This document shows, piece by piece, positions 29,895 through 38,742 of a stretch of DNA of 64,000 nt. The notes below the pieces were generated by a model. It was not told the origin of the DNA and did no database searches. It saw nothing but the letters and a program-made list of their open reading frames with translations. Source of the stretch: Streptomyces eurocidicus (GTDB lineage: Bacteria > Actinomycetota > Actinomycetes > Streptomycetales > Streptomycetaceae); assembly GCF_002891295.1 (NCBI RefSeq), contig NZ_LGUI01000006.1, positions 310,001 through 374,000 of the forward strand, in the 5' to 3' direction. Both the position numbers and the translations under genes were made by a program. Each line of letters begins with the position of its first letter. The first letter of the stretch is position 1.

Positions 29895-30944
29895 TCATGT
29901 GCTTCCCGGTACGAGGAAGCTCGTCGTGCGGCGGTACCGCAGCGTGTTCTCCTGCCAGCGGAAGTAGCCGGAGATGGCCTCCTCCAGCACGCGCACCCCG
30001 CGCAGGACGGCGTCCTTGGCCCGGGAGTGCGGGTCGGCCGGGAGGTCCACCAGCTCGCGCAGGCGCTCCGCGACCCGGACGAAGTCCCGTAACCGCTGCT
30101 CCACCATGTGCCCGGCCTGCTCGACGGCGTCGTCCAGCGACAGGCCGCGGGCCTCGCGCAGCACCAGGACCAGGTTGTGGGGGTTGCGGTAGTGCAGGTC
30201 CTTGCGGACGGTGAAGGTGTCGTTGGACCAGAGCCACACCTCACTGGCGAAGGCGCGGAGTTCGCCGTAGAGGCCGTACCGCAGGGAGTCGGGGACCTCG
30301 GCGCCCTGGAGGCCCTCCATCATGTCGATGCTGGAGCGCGTCGCGCCGTTCACCCGGCGCAGCCGCAGATACGAGTCGAGGTCGGGGATCCGCTCCGCGG
30401 CCCGGTTGGCCGTCTCGTCGGCCATGGCCCGTAAGTAGACGCGGACCGACGCCGGGAAGCGCCGGCGCGCGGTCTCGGGGGCGCGGGCGTGGAAGGTCCC
30501 CCACAGGTCGGCGAGCGCACGGGCGATCGGGAGGGCCGGCTCCGCCACCGCCCGTCCCGGCGGTCCGGCCAGGGCGCGGTCGACCTGGGCCAGCGCGGCC
30601 TCGAAGGCCGCCGGGTCACGGCCGAGCGGGCCGTCGTCGAAGACGTCGTCCCACAGGAACAGCCAGATGATCCACTGCGCCATGAGCACCGCGCCGTCGC
30701 GGTCGGCGCGCGGGCAGTACAGGGCGGAGAACATGCCGCAGCCCATGTCGGCGAGCCGCTGGGCGGCCGCGGGCGTACGGTCCAGGCCGAACGCGTGGGC
30801 CCAGCGCAGGGCGGCCGCCTCCGCGTGGGCGTGGTGGGGTCCCAGGACCACCGGGAACGGCGCGGCGTACCGCGGCGCCCGGTAACCGGCGAGGGCGGCC
30901 CGGTCGTTCTCGGACGACTCGGAGAACAGCGACGGCCTGGGCAT
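29895..30944 (-). CDS. Class I terpene synthase
   Basis: 349 residues, all-helical by composition. The first metal motif is DDVFDD (99-104); the second is NDTFTVRKD (241-249), matching the bacterial NDxxSxxKE motif with Thr and Asp; the C-terminal RY pair is present (LRYRR). These bind three Mg ions and start cyclisation of a prenyl diphosphate by ionisation. It is not a geosmin, methylisoborneol or epi-isozizaene enzyme on context. Since a cis-prenyltransferase gene precedes it, a Z-configured or irregular prenyl diphosphate is a possible substrate. GGAAAGGGGAG precedes the ATG at 30944. Confidence 0.9.
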   Translation of the reverse strand: MPRPSLFSESSENDRAALAGYRAPRYAAPFPVVLGPHHAHAEAAALRWAHAFGLDRTPAAAQRLADMGCGMFSALYCPRADRDGAVLMAQWIIWLFLWDDVFDDGPLGRDPAAFEAALAQVDRALAGPPGRAVAEPALPIARALADLWGTFHARAPETARRRFPASVRVYLRAMADETANRAAERIPDLDSYLRLRRVNGATRSSIDMMEGLQGAEVPDSLRYGLYGELRAFASEVWLWSNDTFTVRKDLHYRNPHNLVLVLREARGLSLDDAVEQAGHMVEQRLRDFVRVAERLRELVDLPADPHSRAKDAVLRGVRVLEEAISGYFRWQENTLRYRRTTSFLVPGST

Positions 30945-31056
30945 CGCTCCCCTTTCCACCGGCGTGCGGCCGGGATTCGGCCGGTCTTCCACCGGGCCGG
31001 ACGGGACAGGACGGGGCGGTGCGGTGCGGTGCGGGACACACGCGTCCCGGTGGCGG

Positions 31057-31809
31057 CTACAGGCCCAGGCGGCGTCGGCGGGTGCGGTAGTGCCCCAGCG
31101 CCTTGTCGAACTCGCCCTTGTCGAACTCCGGCCAGTGGACGGGGCAGAAGTAGAACTCCGAGTAGACGGTCTGCCAGGGCATGAAGCCGGACAGCCGCTG
31201 CTCCCCCGAGGTGCGGATCACCAGGTCGGGGTCGGGCTGGCCGGATGTGTCCAGGTAGTGGTCGAACTCCTCGGGCCGGATCCCGTCGGCCAGGACGGGC
31301 AGGGTGCCCGCCTCCCGGTGGGCGAGGATGAGGTTCCGCACGGCCCGCGTGATCTCGTCGCGGCCGCCGTAGGCGACGGCGATGTTGACGACCGGATCGG
31401 AGCGGTGCCCCGACCGGTGGGCCAGCCGGACCAGCCCGTCGGCGAGCGGGGCGGGCAGGACCTCCGGGGCGCCGATGATGCGGATGCGCCAGTGGCCGGT
31501 GGCCGCTATCTGCTCGGCGATGCTCATGATGACGCACAGGAGGTCGGTCAGTTCACCGTGCGGCCGCCGGAGGTTCTCGATCGACAGCGGCCAGAGGGTG
31601 ACGGTCTCGATCTCATGGGCGTTCCGGCACCAGGAGAGCAGGTCCAGGACCCGCTGCCCGCCGCGCTGGTACCCGGCGAGGATGGGCAGGCCGCGGTCGT
31701 GGGCCCAGCGCCGGTTGCCGTCCAGTATCACGGCCAGGTGGCGGAGTAGGGGCTGACCGCTCGCCACGGGAGACACAAGGGTGTCGCCGCTACCGGTGGT
31801 GAGGCTCAT
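31057..31809 (-). CDS. cis-Prenyltransferase (isoprenyl/undecaprenyl diphosphate synthase family)
   Basis: 250 residues. It has the diphosphate-binding DGNRRWA (30-36), the central LSIENLRRP, and the IPP-site segment DLVIRTSGEQRLSGF followed by the PWQTVYSEFYF block. These define the UppS fold. Most bacterial homologues extend prenyl diphosphates with cis geometry; short-chain members make neryl, Z-farnesyl or cyclolavandulyl diphosphate. Chain length cannot be read here. Being first in a set with a terpene synthase argues for specialised metabolism over a housekeeping UppS. The ATG at 31809 begins MSLTTGSG; the start is fairly secure because the conserved motif lies 30 residues in, the family norm. 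Confidence 0.9.
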   Translation of the reverse strand: MSLTTGSGDTLVSPVASGQPLLRHLAVILDGNRRWAHDRGLPILAGYQRGGQRVLDLLSWCRNAHEIETVTLWPLSIENLRRPHGELTDLLCVIMSIAEQIAATGHWRIRIIGAPEVLPAPLADGLVRLAHRSGHRSDPVVNIAVAYGGRDEITRAVRNLILAHREAGTLPVLADGIRPEEFDHYLDTSGQPDPDLVIRTSGEQRLSGFMPWQTVYSEFYFCPVHWPEFDKGEFDKALGHYRTRRRRLGL

Positions 31810-32268
31810 GGGCAACTCCTGGCCTGGCTCGGCGGAAGAGGTCCTTGGCGCCGGGAGCGGGTGCTGCCCGGCGCCGGGGTTGCTCCTGTGACGCGCGCTC
31901 TTGCCTCGGGTCCGGCCGGCCGCCCTTCGGCGAGGCCGGTGGCCGTGGGGATTTCCCTCCGTACCTCTGCTGATCCGTGACACGTACCGATCCGCGCCGC
32001 CGGCCGGACGCCCGGGCGTTCGCGGCGCGCGCCGGTACCCCCGCCGTTCCCCGGGAAAAGGGCAGGCGGACAAGCGGCGCCTCCTGCCATGCTCCCCTGC
32101 CGCCCGCCGTTCGCGAAGGCGCGCGGAACCAGCGCTAGACGCGTACCCGCTTCTACGAAGTGCGCGGTGGTGCAACCCTCTTGAGGTGCAGCCGTCCGTA
32201 CGCCAGAGCAACGACCGGGTGTCGAGGAGTGGCCACCGGGCACGGTGGGCCCACCGCGCCGAGCCGGC
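31810..32268. other. Gene-free stretch upstream of the cis-prenyltransferase
   Basis: 459 bp without a convincing gene on either strand. It should hold the promoter of the terpenoid genes and the 3' region of the DUF4360-like gene. I see no iron box or clear operator in it. Confidence 0.5.
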
Positions 32269-32991
32269 TTACGTCGCGGGGCACGGCTTCCAGGCGAAGT
32301 GGTAAAGGGTGTTGATGCTGCCGTCCGTGGAGTCCATCGCCATGAAGCTGTTGGTCCTGGCCGGGTCGGAGGTGCCCGCGTCCACCCGCAGCTCGGTGTT
32401 GATGTTGAAGTACCGCGCGGCCCCGCACGGCGCGTAGATCAGCGCGTCGATCTCCGTGCTGTCGGAGGTCTGCCAGCCGTCGTTGAGCGGGCCGGTGAAC
32501 GGGTGGTTCATATAGGCCGTCTGCGACATGCCCTGGAAGTAGTAGGTGGCCCGCTGGAGGGCGGTGGCCCCCTTCTCCAGGTGGGCGAAACCGCGGTAGT
32601 CGGCCTTGGCTATGGCGTAGGTGAAGCCTTGGGGGACATGGACGTTCAGGCTGAGCTGACAGTTCTTCCGGGCGTCCGTCGGCTTGGAACCGATGCCCAC
32701 CTGTGCGATGTAGTTGCTGTACGAGACGGTAAAGGCCGTATTGTCCGGCGAGACGGCCACATGGGCGGTCCCGGTGGGACAGCCCGAGCCGTTCACGGAC
32801 ACCACATCGATCACGATCTTGTCCGGTGGAGGCACTCCGTCCGTGGCGGCGGCGCCCGGTGACGCCGCCATGACGAGCAGCAGCGCGACCGCGCCGCCGG
32901 CGGCCAACGGCCTCGCGAGCGCTCCGCGCGGCTTCCCGCCGGCCGGTCTGAGGCCCGCTCCGCGCTCCCGCCCGAACTCCGGTCCGAACAT
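32269..32991 (-). CDS. Secreted DUF4360-like protein, copy 1
   Basis: 240 residues. The N-terminus has a long basic region (several Arg in the first 32 residues) and a hydrophobic helix ending in SPGAAATDG, a signal peptide with an AxA-type cleavage site. The mature part has four cysteines, and blocks such as VNGSGCPTGTAHVAVSPDN, KADYRGFAHLEKGA and NSFMAMDSTDGSINTLYHF shared with the next gene. This is the DUF4360 pattern of secreted Streptomyces and fungal proteins of unknown function, from memory. GGGAGG lies ahead of the ATG. It is a tandem paralogue of the gene at 33173. Confidence 0.88.
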   Translation of the reverse strand: MFGPEFGRERGAGLRPAGGKPRGALARPLAAGGAVALLLVMAASPGAAATDGVPPPDKIVIDVVSVNGSGCPTGTAHVAVSPDNTAFTVSYSNYIAQVGIGSKPTDARKNCQLSLNVHVPQGFTYAIAKADYRGFAHLEKGATALQRATYYFQGMSQTAYMNHPFTGPLNDGWQTSDSTEIDALIYAPCGAARYFNINTELRVDAGTSDPARTNSFMAMDSTDGSINTLYHFAWKPCPAT

Positions 32992-33091
32992 GGGGATCCC
33001 TCCCACCGATCACGCCCCGTCGGGGCATCTGATGTGCTCATGCCACCATCAGTTACCGGGTGTGTACAGAACAGGTTGAGCCGATGCCACG

Positions 33092-33130
33092 GTGCCCGGT
33101 GGTCCGCCCTCGGGGCGGACCACCGGGCAC
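33092..33130. terminator. Strong hairpin terminator between the two DUF4360-like genes
   Basis: An 18-bp perfect stem (33092-33109 with 33113-33130) and a three-base loop, 43 bp after the upstream paralogue's stop. It isolates the two copies, so each probably has its own promoter. Confidence 0.8.
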
Positions 33131-33172
33131 AAGCGTGACGTTCCCCGCCGTGCGCGCCCTGGGGGCAGCCGG

Positions 33173-33817
33173 TCAGGGGCACTCCTTCCAGGAGAAGTGG
33201 TAGAGCGTGTTGACGCTGCCGTCCGTGGAGTCCATCGCCATGAAGCTGTTGGTCGTGGCGGGATCGGAGGTGCCGGCGCTGACCCGCAGCTCGGTGTTGA
33301 CGTTGAGGATGCGCTGGGCGCCGCACGGGGCGTAGACGAGGGCGTCGGCCGCCGTCACGTCGGTGGTACGCCAGTTGTCACTGACCGGACCGCTGAAGCG
33401 GTGCGTCACGGACGTCGTCTGTGACATGCCCTGGAAGTAGTAGCTGGCCTTCTCCAGGCCCGTGGCCCCCCTCTCCAGGTGGGCGAAGCCCCGGTAGTCG
33501 GCCTTGGCTATCGCGTAGGTGTACCCCTGCGGGACGTGGACGTTCAGGCCGAGCTGACAGTTCTTCCGGAAGTCCGTCGGCCGGGAGCCGACGCCGACCT
33601 GCGCGAGGTAGTCGCTGTAGGTCACGGTGAACGCCGTGTTGTCACCGGCGACCGCCACCGCGGCCGTCCCGGCCGGGCAGCCCGAGCCGTTGACCGCCAC
33701 CACGTCGATCACGACCTTGTCCGGCGGAGGCGTCCCGTCGGCGGCCGCCGACGGTGAGAACGATGCGGCCACCACCAGCGCCACGGCCGCGCCACCGATC
33801 ATCACCGGTCTGAACAT
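33173..33817 (-). CDS. Secreted DUF4360-like protein, copy 2
   Basis: 214 residues with a short signal peptide (hydrophobic helix then SPSAAADG). The mature sequence is very close to copy 1, sharing long identical blocks including VHVPQG-TYAIAKADYRGFAHLE and the C-terminal MAMDSTDGS-NTLYHF, and the same cysteine spacing. Copy 1 differs mainly by its longer arginine-rich signal region and a C-terminal AT extension. GGGAGG precedes the ATG at 33817. The function is unknown; secretion and disulfides suggest an extracellular or wall role. Confidence 0.88.
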   Translation of the reverse strand: MFRPVMIGGAAVALVVAASFSPSAAADGTPPPDKVVIDVVAVNGSGCPAGTAAVAVAGDNTAFTVTYSDYLAQVGVGSRPTDFRKNCQLGLNVHVPQGYTYAIAKADYRGFAHLERGATGLEKASYYFQGMSQTTSVTHRFSGPVSDNWRTTDVTAADALVYAPCGAQRILNVNTELRVSAGTSDPATTNSFMAMDSTDGSVNTLYHFSWKECP

Positions 33818-34054
33818 GGGGTTCCCTCCCACGACTCTGCGGATTCGCTCCGCCTGTCCTTGCCACCACGAAAATAGGGCATGTACAAGTCAAGTCAAGC
33901 CACCCGGAACCCCTAAGACCGCGCGGGATCCGGGCAGTTGTACGGCGGCCCACCGTCGGGATCCGGCCAGTCGACCGATATCCGGGAACGGCCTGTTCCG
34001 CGACGTGCGCGGAGCACCCGTGCGCGGCCGCCGGTCCGAGCGCCCCCGGCCGTT

Positions 34055-37000
34055 CTACGCCGGGTCGGGCGACCTGCGATCCTCGGGCCCGGGGGCGGCC
34101 GCCGCGACGTCCGGGCCGGGGCAGAGGCCCCCGGTGTCCGGGACTTCGTTCGGCTCCCGCGCGCCGGGGTCGCCCTCCGGGAAGAAGAAGGTGAGGGCGA
34201 GCGCCCCCACGGCGAGGACCCCGTAGAGCACCGCGAAGGCCACCCAGGCGGGCAGCGGGTGCCCGGCGGCCTGCACGACGCCCGCTCCCACGCCGGCCAC
34301 CACCGGGGTGACGACGCTGACCCGCCGGACGCCGACCCCCGCGACCAGGGAGGCAGCCACGGCGCCGCCGTAACCGAGCGCGGTGACGAGGAAGACGCCC
34401 GGAGTGCCCAGGTCCGTCTTCTGGTGGTCCAGCCACCCGTAGCCCGCCACGAGTCCCGCGCCCAGCGGGAGCAGGAAGCCGGGCAGCAGCGCGCGGTGAC
34501 CCTTCGCCAGGTGGTGCAGGCAGAGGCCCGTGGCGGCCAGCGAGGCGCCGACGAGGACGGTGAGGTGGGCGGGGAAGGAGAACCAGACCCCGGTGCCGGC
34601 CGTGACGGCGAACCAGGCGCACACGGCCGCCGCGAGCGCCGCGGACGGGGCGACGAGGGACAGGACGAGCGGCAGGCACACCAGCGGCCCGCAGAGCTCC
34701 ATGAGCCCCCGGGCCGCACGGGTGCGCGGCCGCTCCCCCGAGGGCTGGAGGGCCCGCCAGGCGACGAGGCCCAGCCGCAGTGCGGCACGGCGCGGCGCGG
34801 GCCGGCGGACGAGTTCGCCGATCGGCTCGGCACCGACGTCGACGAGGGGGACCAGCCGCTCGTCGAGGGGCCGGTCGTCCGGCGGCGCCGGCGGCTCGGG
34901 GGCGTCGGCGCCGGTGAGGGGCTCGTCGCGCCCCTCCTCCTGGAGCCTTTCGACCAGCGGGAGTTCCTCGTCGAGGATCCGCCGCTGGATCCGTTCGGTG
35001 ACGGCGGCGCGCACCGGATCCCAGGGGCTGCCCGTGGGCGCGGGGGCCACCGGGGCGTCGAGCAGGCCGACGAGGGCCGGGTCGTCCGGGCCGGTGTAGA
35101 GCTTCTCCAGCCGCTCGTCCGTCGCGACGACGTCCACCAGCGAGGCGGCGGTGTCGAGCCGCCCCCAGGTCCAGTCGTTGAGCCGCCGGCGGACGCTCAG
35201 GAAGGAGGCGAAGTTGCCGAGCTCGTTACCGCTGAGCTTGGCGTCGACCAGGCTCTCCACGGGGGCGGGGAACGCCTCCCGGGTGGCCCAGCTGGAGTTG
35301 GCGGCCGAGACGGTGTGGAAGCGGATGCGGGTGGGTTCGCCCAGCGGGTCGGGGCGCAGGGGCCCGATGAGCACCTCGGCGGCGAGCAGGGCGTCCAGCA
35401 CGGCCGCCGGCCCCCCGGCGGCACCCTGGAGCCCGCCGAAGCCCGGTACGGGCCGCCGCACGTCCGCCCCGATCTCACGGCCCAGGGCGGCCAGGCGCCG
35501 CCACACCGGCGCGTAGAGGTCCTCGGGCCAGTCGGAGTCCAGGTCGGCGGTCGCGGGGTTGGCGACGGCGACCGCGGCGGCCAGCCGGCCCGGCCACTCC
35601 TGCCAGCCGGCCACGTCCTCGGGGCCCGGTGTGCCCGCCTCGGCCAGCACCGCGGCCAGCCAGACGGTGGCCTCGCGGATCCTCCGGACGGGTTCCTCGC
35701 CGCACTCGCGGAAGCGCCGGAGCACGAGCCGGTCCCGGGCGGCGACCAGCGTGGCGACGGCCAGCCGGCAGGCGTACAGGCGCTCGCGGGCGGCCGGGGA
35801 CACGGTCTGCCCGCTCTCCTCCGCCGCCTGGATCCCGTCGAAGAGCAGCCGTACGGCGCGGGCCAGGGGCAGCGGCGAGGTGCCGTACGCCCGTACGTCC
35901 GCGAGCGAACGGGGTTCCGTGGGGAGCGCGAGCCCGTCGGCCGCCTGGCGCAGGCGCTGGAGGCAGCGGGGGGACGACCCGCCGTCGAACGGGCCGGGCC
36001 CCATGGGCAGCGGCAGCGGGTCCGGGCCGGTGACCTCGGCCGGGTCCTCCAGGAGGCGGGCGAACCGGTCGGCCTCGGCGTGGCCGGCCAGCGACCGGTA
36101 CCGTGCCAGGCGGCCGCGCCGGAGCGCCTCCTGTGCCCAGCCGCCGGCGGGCAGGGCGGCCACCGGGGCCAGGCGCCGTTCGGCGGCCGACTCGGCGGCG
36201 CGCAGGTCGGTCGCGTCCTCCCAGAGGGACTCGGATCCGGCCTTGATGGCCGCGGAGCGCCGGGCGAGCCGGAGCAGCCTCGTCATCCTGCGCCGCGGCC
36301 CGGCCTCCTCGGTGTCCGGGAGCGCGGGGGGTACGGGGGGTACGGGTTGCAGGTAGAGCAGCCAGCGGTCCACCGGCGCCCTCGCGGGCATGCCGGCGAC
36401 GGCCCGTACGGCCCAGGCGACGGGGATGTTGTCCAGCAGGCCGCCGTCGACGAGTTCGAGGCGGCCGTCGGGCGCCTCGCCGTAGCCGGCCTCGCTGCTG
36501 ACGGAGCTCATGTCGACGACGTCCGGCTCGTGCGGCGGCACCGTGCTGCCGGGGGCGCCGACGAAGGGCCGCGCGGGCTCGAAGGCGCCGGGGAACGACG
36601 AGCTCGCGCGGGCGGCGTAGGCGAGGCGGCGTACGGCGTCCTCGGGGGGCCAGGGGCCGACCGGACCGCCGAAGTCGGTGAGGAAGGCGGTGCCGGGCCG
36701 GTGCCGGAAGCGGAAGAACGCGCGGGCGCGCCCCACCTCCAGGGGCTGGCCGGTGGTGGGGCGCACCCAGTCCTGGCGGGGTGTGACCCGGGTGGCCGTG
36801 AGGATCAGGCGGAGGGGGCCGCCGCCGGGCCGGTCCGGGGGCTGTTTGCCGATCTCCGTCAGCAGGCTGTCGGCGAGCCGCCGGTAGAAGACCTCGTCGC
36901 CGCGGAGCAGGGAGTCCGGGACACCAGGGGGGTCCGGCGGGGGGTCCTCGTCCTGCGGGAGGCCCGGTACGCGCGGGGTGCCGGGGCTGCGGGTCAGGGT

Positions 37001-37324
37001 CTCCAGGTCGGCCAGGCGCAGCCACAGGCGCCGCATGTTGTCGCCGAACTCCATGCCGTAGGCCAGATGGCAGGCGAGCAGGGCGCCGTTGAGTCCGCCC
37101 GCGCTGGCGCCGGCGAGGACGTCGACGGTCACCTCGTCGTAGTGGCAGAGGTCCAGGAGCGCGCCGTATCCCTCGGCCCCCGGCGCGTCGGCCCCGCGCG
37201 CCCGGTCCCGGGCCGCCCTCCGCAGCGCGGCGATCTCGCGGCAGCCACCGCCCGTCCAGACGGCGAGGCTGACTCCGCCGCGCATGGCCACCGCGATCCG
37301 CAGCTCCTTGGGGACCTGATCCAT
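34055..37324 (-). CDS. Large patatin-like phospholipase with C-terminal membrane domain
   Basis: 1089 residues. The N-terminal patatin domain shows the oxyanion loop RGGVSLAVWTGGG (15-27), the nucleophile S74 in GASAGG and the catalytic Asp of VDGGLLDN near 295. A long middle region of about 550 residues matches the Streptomyces patatin-related proteins with a DUF3376-type region, as I recall them. The last 220 residues hold about seven hydrophobic helices. It probably hydrolyses acyl esters of membrane lipids from a membrane-anchored position. It is a single gene with its own upstream region carrying the AT-rich palindromes at 37550-37596. Confidence 0.85.
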   Translation of the reverse strand: MDQVPKELRIAVAMRGGVSLAVWTGGGCREIAALRRAARDRARGADAPGAEGYGALLDLCHYDEVTVDVLAGASAGGLNGALLACHLAYGMEFGDNMRRLWLRLADLETLTRSPGTPRVPGLPQDEDPPPDPPGVPDSLLRGDEVFYRRLADSLLTEIGKQPPDRPGGGPLRLILTATRVTPRQDWVRPTTGQPLEVGRARAFFRFRHRPGTAFLTDFGGPVGPWPPEDAVRRLAYAARASSSFPGAFEPARPFVGAPGSTVPPHEPDVVDMSSVSSEAGYGEAPDGRLELVDGGLLDNIPVAWAVRAVAGMPARAPVDRWLLYLQPVPPVPPALPDTEEAGPRRRMTRLLRLARRSAAIKAGSESLWEDATDLRAAESAAERRLAPVAALPAGGWAQEALRRGRLARYRSLAGHAEADRFARLLEDPAEVTGPDPLPLPMGPGPFDGGSSPRCLQRLRQAADGLALPTEPRSLADVRAYGTSPLPLARAVRLLFDGIQAAEESGQTVSPAARERLYACRLAVATLVAARDRLVLRRFRECGEEPVRRIREATVWLAAVLAEAGTPGPEDVAGWQEWPGRLAAAVAVANPATADLDSDWPEDLYAPVWRRLAALGREIGADVRRPVPGFGGLQGAAGGPAAVLDALLAAEVLIGPLRPDPLGEPTRIRFHTVSAANSSWATREAFPAPVESLVDAKLSGNELGNFASFLSVRRRLNDWTWGRLDTAASLVDVVATDERLEKLYTGPDDPALVGLLDAPVAPAPTGSPWDPVRAAVTERIQRRILDEELPLVERLQEEGRDEPLTGADAPEPPAPPDDRPLDERLVPLVDVGAEPIGELVRRPAPRRAALRLGLVAWRALQPSGERPRTRAARGLMELCGPLVCLPLVLSLVAPSAALAAAVCAWFAVTAGTGVWFSFPAHLTVLVGASLAATGLCLHHLAKGHRALLPGFLLPLGAGLVAGYGWLDHQKTDLGTPGVFLVTALGYGGAVAASLVAGVGVRRVSVVTPVVAGVGAGVVQAAGHPLPAWVAFAVLYGVLAVGALALTFFFPEGDPGAREPNEVPDTGGLCPGPDVAAAAPGPEDRRSPDPA

Positions 37325-37549
37325 GGGACCAGCCTGTACGCGGCGGCTCGGCGGCGCACTTCCTCGCCGCCCTTGAGGGGGTCGGGCTGTGGCCGGCGGT
37401 CCCGGCCCAGGGGGTAGACCGGGGCCGCCGGGGGCGTCCGAGGGGGCGGAGCGCCCGAACGGAACACCGGGGGCCGACGAGGAGGTGTCGTCCCTGGATG
37501 TTCGTCCGTGTCCCCGGCCGCCGCTTCAGGGGCCCGGGGTGCCCACGAA

Positions 37550-37563
37550 GTAAATATATTTAC
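37550..37563. promoter_or_regulatory. AT-rich 14-bp perfect palindrome
   Basis: GTAAATATATTTAC, perfectly self-complementary and wholly out of keeping with the local base composition. It lies in the 336-bp gap between the patatin and RpiR genes, upstream of the patatin gene and 3' of the RpiR gene. A regulator-binding site is likely; the regulator is unknown. Confidence 0.55.
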
Positions 37564-37580
37564 TGCCAAGTAAGCAAGTG

Positions 37581-37596
37581 CATGAAAAATTTCATG
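37581..37596. promoter_or_regulatory. CATGAAA-N2-TTTCATG inverted repeat
   Basis: Seven-base arms CATGAAA and TTTCATG around two bases. The TGAAA/TTTCA half-sites recall those reported for MurR/RpiR-family regulators, and an RpiR gene ends 65 bp away. Binding is inferred, not shown. Confidence 0.5.
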
Positions 37597-37660
37597 TGCA
37601 TTTGGCCGGGAAAACTCTCCGGGACCGCCGGGGCGGACAAGGGCTCCGGCCGGCCCGGGG

Positions 37661-38608
37661 TCAGGGCTCCAGGAAGAAATCGTGCTGGTCCGCGGCCTGC
37701 TCGTACTTCTCCAGCCGGAGCTGGGTGCGCTCGGGGTCGGCGTCGGCCATCGCCTGGAGGAGGGCCGCGGAGAGGATCCCGGGAGCGGCGTACGAGTCGA
37801 AGACGAGGCGTGATCCGGTGCCGGCCGTGAGCGTCACATCGGCCTCCTCCACGAGCGGCCCCAGCGTCAGGTCCGTGATCAGCGCGACGCGCAGACCGGT
37901 GCTGCGCGCGGCCCGCACCGCGGCCAGGGTCTCCTTGGCGTGCCGGGGCATCGCGAAGGCGAGCACCCAGCTGCCGCCCGCCTCCCGGGACTGGAGCAGC
38001 GCGTCGTAGGCGACGCTGCCGCCCCGGGACACCAGGCGTACGTCCGGGTGGATCCGCCGGGCCGCGTAGGCGAAGTACTCCGCCAGGGACACGGAGATCC
38101 GCAGGCCCAGCACCGTCAGCGGCACCGACCTGGCGAGTTCGCGGCCGAGGGCGAGGACCTGGTCGGCGTCGGCGAACACGCGGCGCAGGTGCTCCAGGTT
38201 GGCGATCTCGGCGTCGACGGCCGCCTGCAGTTCGTTGCGCCGGGCCTCCTCCCGGGCGCCCGGGGAGCCGGCGACCGCGCGCAGCGCGATGGGCTGCAGC
38301 TCCTCCCGGAGGGCGGGGTACCCGCTGAACCCCAGGGAGGCCGCGAACCGGGTCACCGACGGCTGGCTGACGCCCACCCGGTCCGCGAGGTCCGTGATCG
38401 ACAGGAACGCGGCCTCGGTGAGGTGGTCGGTGATGTACTGCGCGATGCGGCGTTGCGCGGGGGACAGCCGGTGGCCGCCGAACAGGGCGCGGACCTTCTC
38501 CGCGGCGGGCGGCTCCACCGCCGGCGACCGTGTGCCCGGCGTGATCGCGGACGCCTGCGCACGTGCCTGCTGCGACGCCTGCGCGCGTGCCTGCTGCCCT
38601 GATGGCAC
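37661..38608 (-). CDS. MurR/RpiR family transcriptional regulator with SIS domain
   Basis: 315 residues. The N-terminus begins with two copies of QQARAQAS, followed by the RpiR helix-turn-helix (about 40-115: LSPAQRRIAQYI then ITDLADRVGVSQPSVTRFAASLGFSGY) and a SIS phospho-sugar-binding domain (about 140-290). These proteins sense phosphosugars and control sugar catabolism genes. GTG at 38608 has GGGAGGGAGG ahead. No sugar operon is adjacent; a SIS-domain enzyme gene lies 16 kb away. The nearby palindrome at 37581 is a candidate site. Confidence 0.92.
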   Translation of the reverse strand: MPSGQQARAQASQQARAQASAITPGTRSPAVEPPAAEKVRALFGGHRLSPAQRRIAQYITDHLTEAAFLSITDLADRVGVSQPSVTRFAASLGFSGYPALREELQPIALRAVAGSPGAREEARRNELQAAVDAEIANLEHLRRVFADADQVLALGRELARSVPLTVLGLRISVSLAEYFAYAARRIHPDVRLVSRGGSVAYDALLQSREAGGSWVLAFAMPRHAKETLAAVRAARSTGLRVALITDLTLGPLVEEADVTLTAGTGSRLVFDSYAAPGILSAALLQAMADADPERTQLRLEKYEQAADQHDFFLEP

Positions 38609-38742
38609 CGGCGTGCCTCCCTCCCGACCGATTTCCGCTCAACATAGCCCAACGCGCCGGGGTCGCCCGCCACGGGAGAACGGCACCCGGGCGACGGGGC
38701 CCCGGGCGCCCTCCCCCGGCGCCCGGCGCGCGGCCGGACCGG

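Larger units (their letters stand above)
28738..31809 (-). other. Putative small terpenoid gene cluster
   Basis: Three minus-strand genes with gaps near 100 bp: cis-prenyltransferase, class I terpene synthase and Rieske oxygenase, in transcription order. The grouping is an inference from gene content; no iron box precedes the first gene. Confidence 0.6.

Noticed and set aside
31901..32305. Possible small gene on the plus strand in the 31810-32268 gap
   Set aside because: The translation is Arg/Pro/Ser-rich with no start signal or domain and overlaps the end of a real minus-strand gene.
33938..37417. A 1159-codon plus-strand frame opposite the patatin gene
   Set aside because: The minus strand has the patatin catalytic motifs and membrane helices; the plus frame is Gly/Arg-rich antisense.
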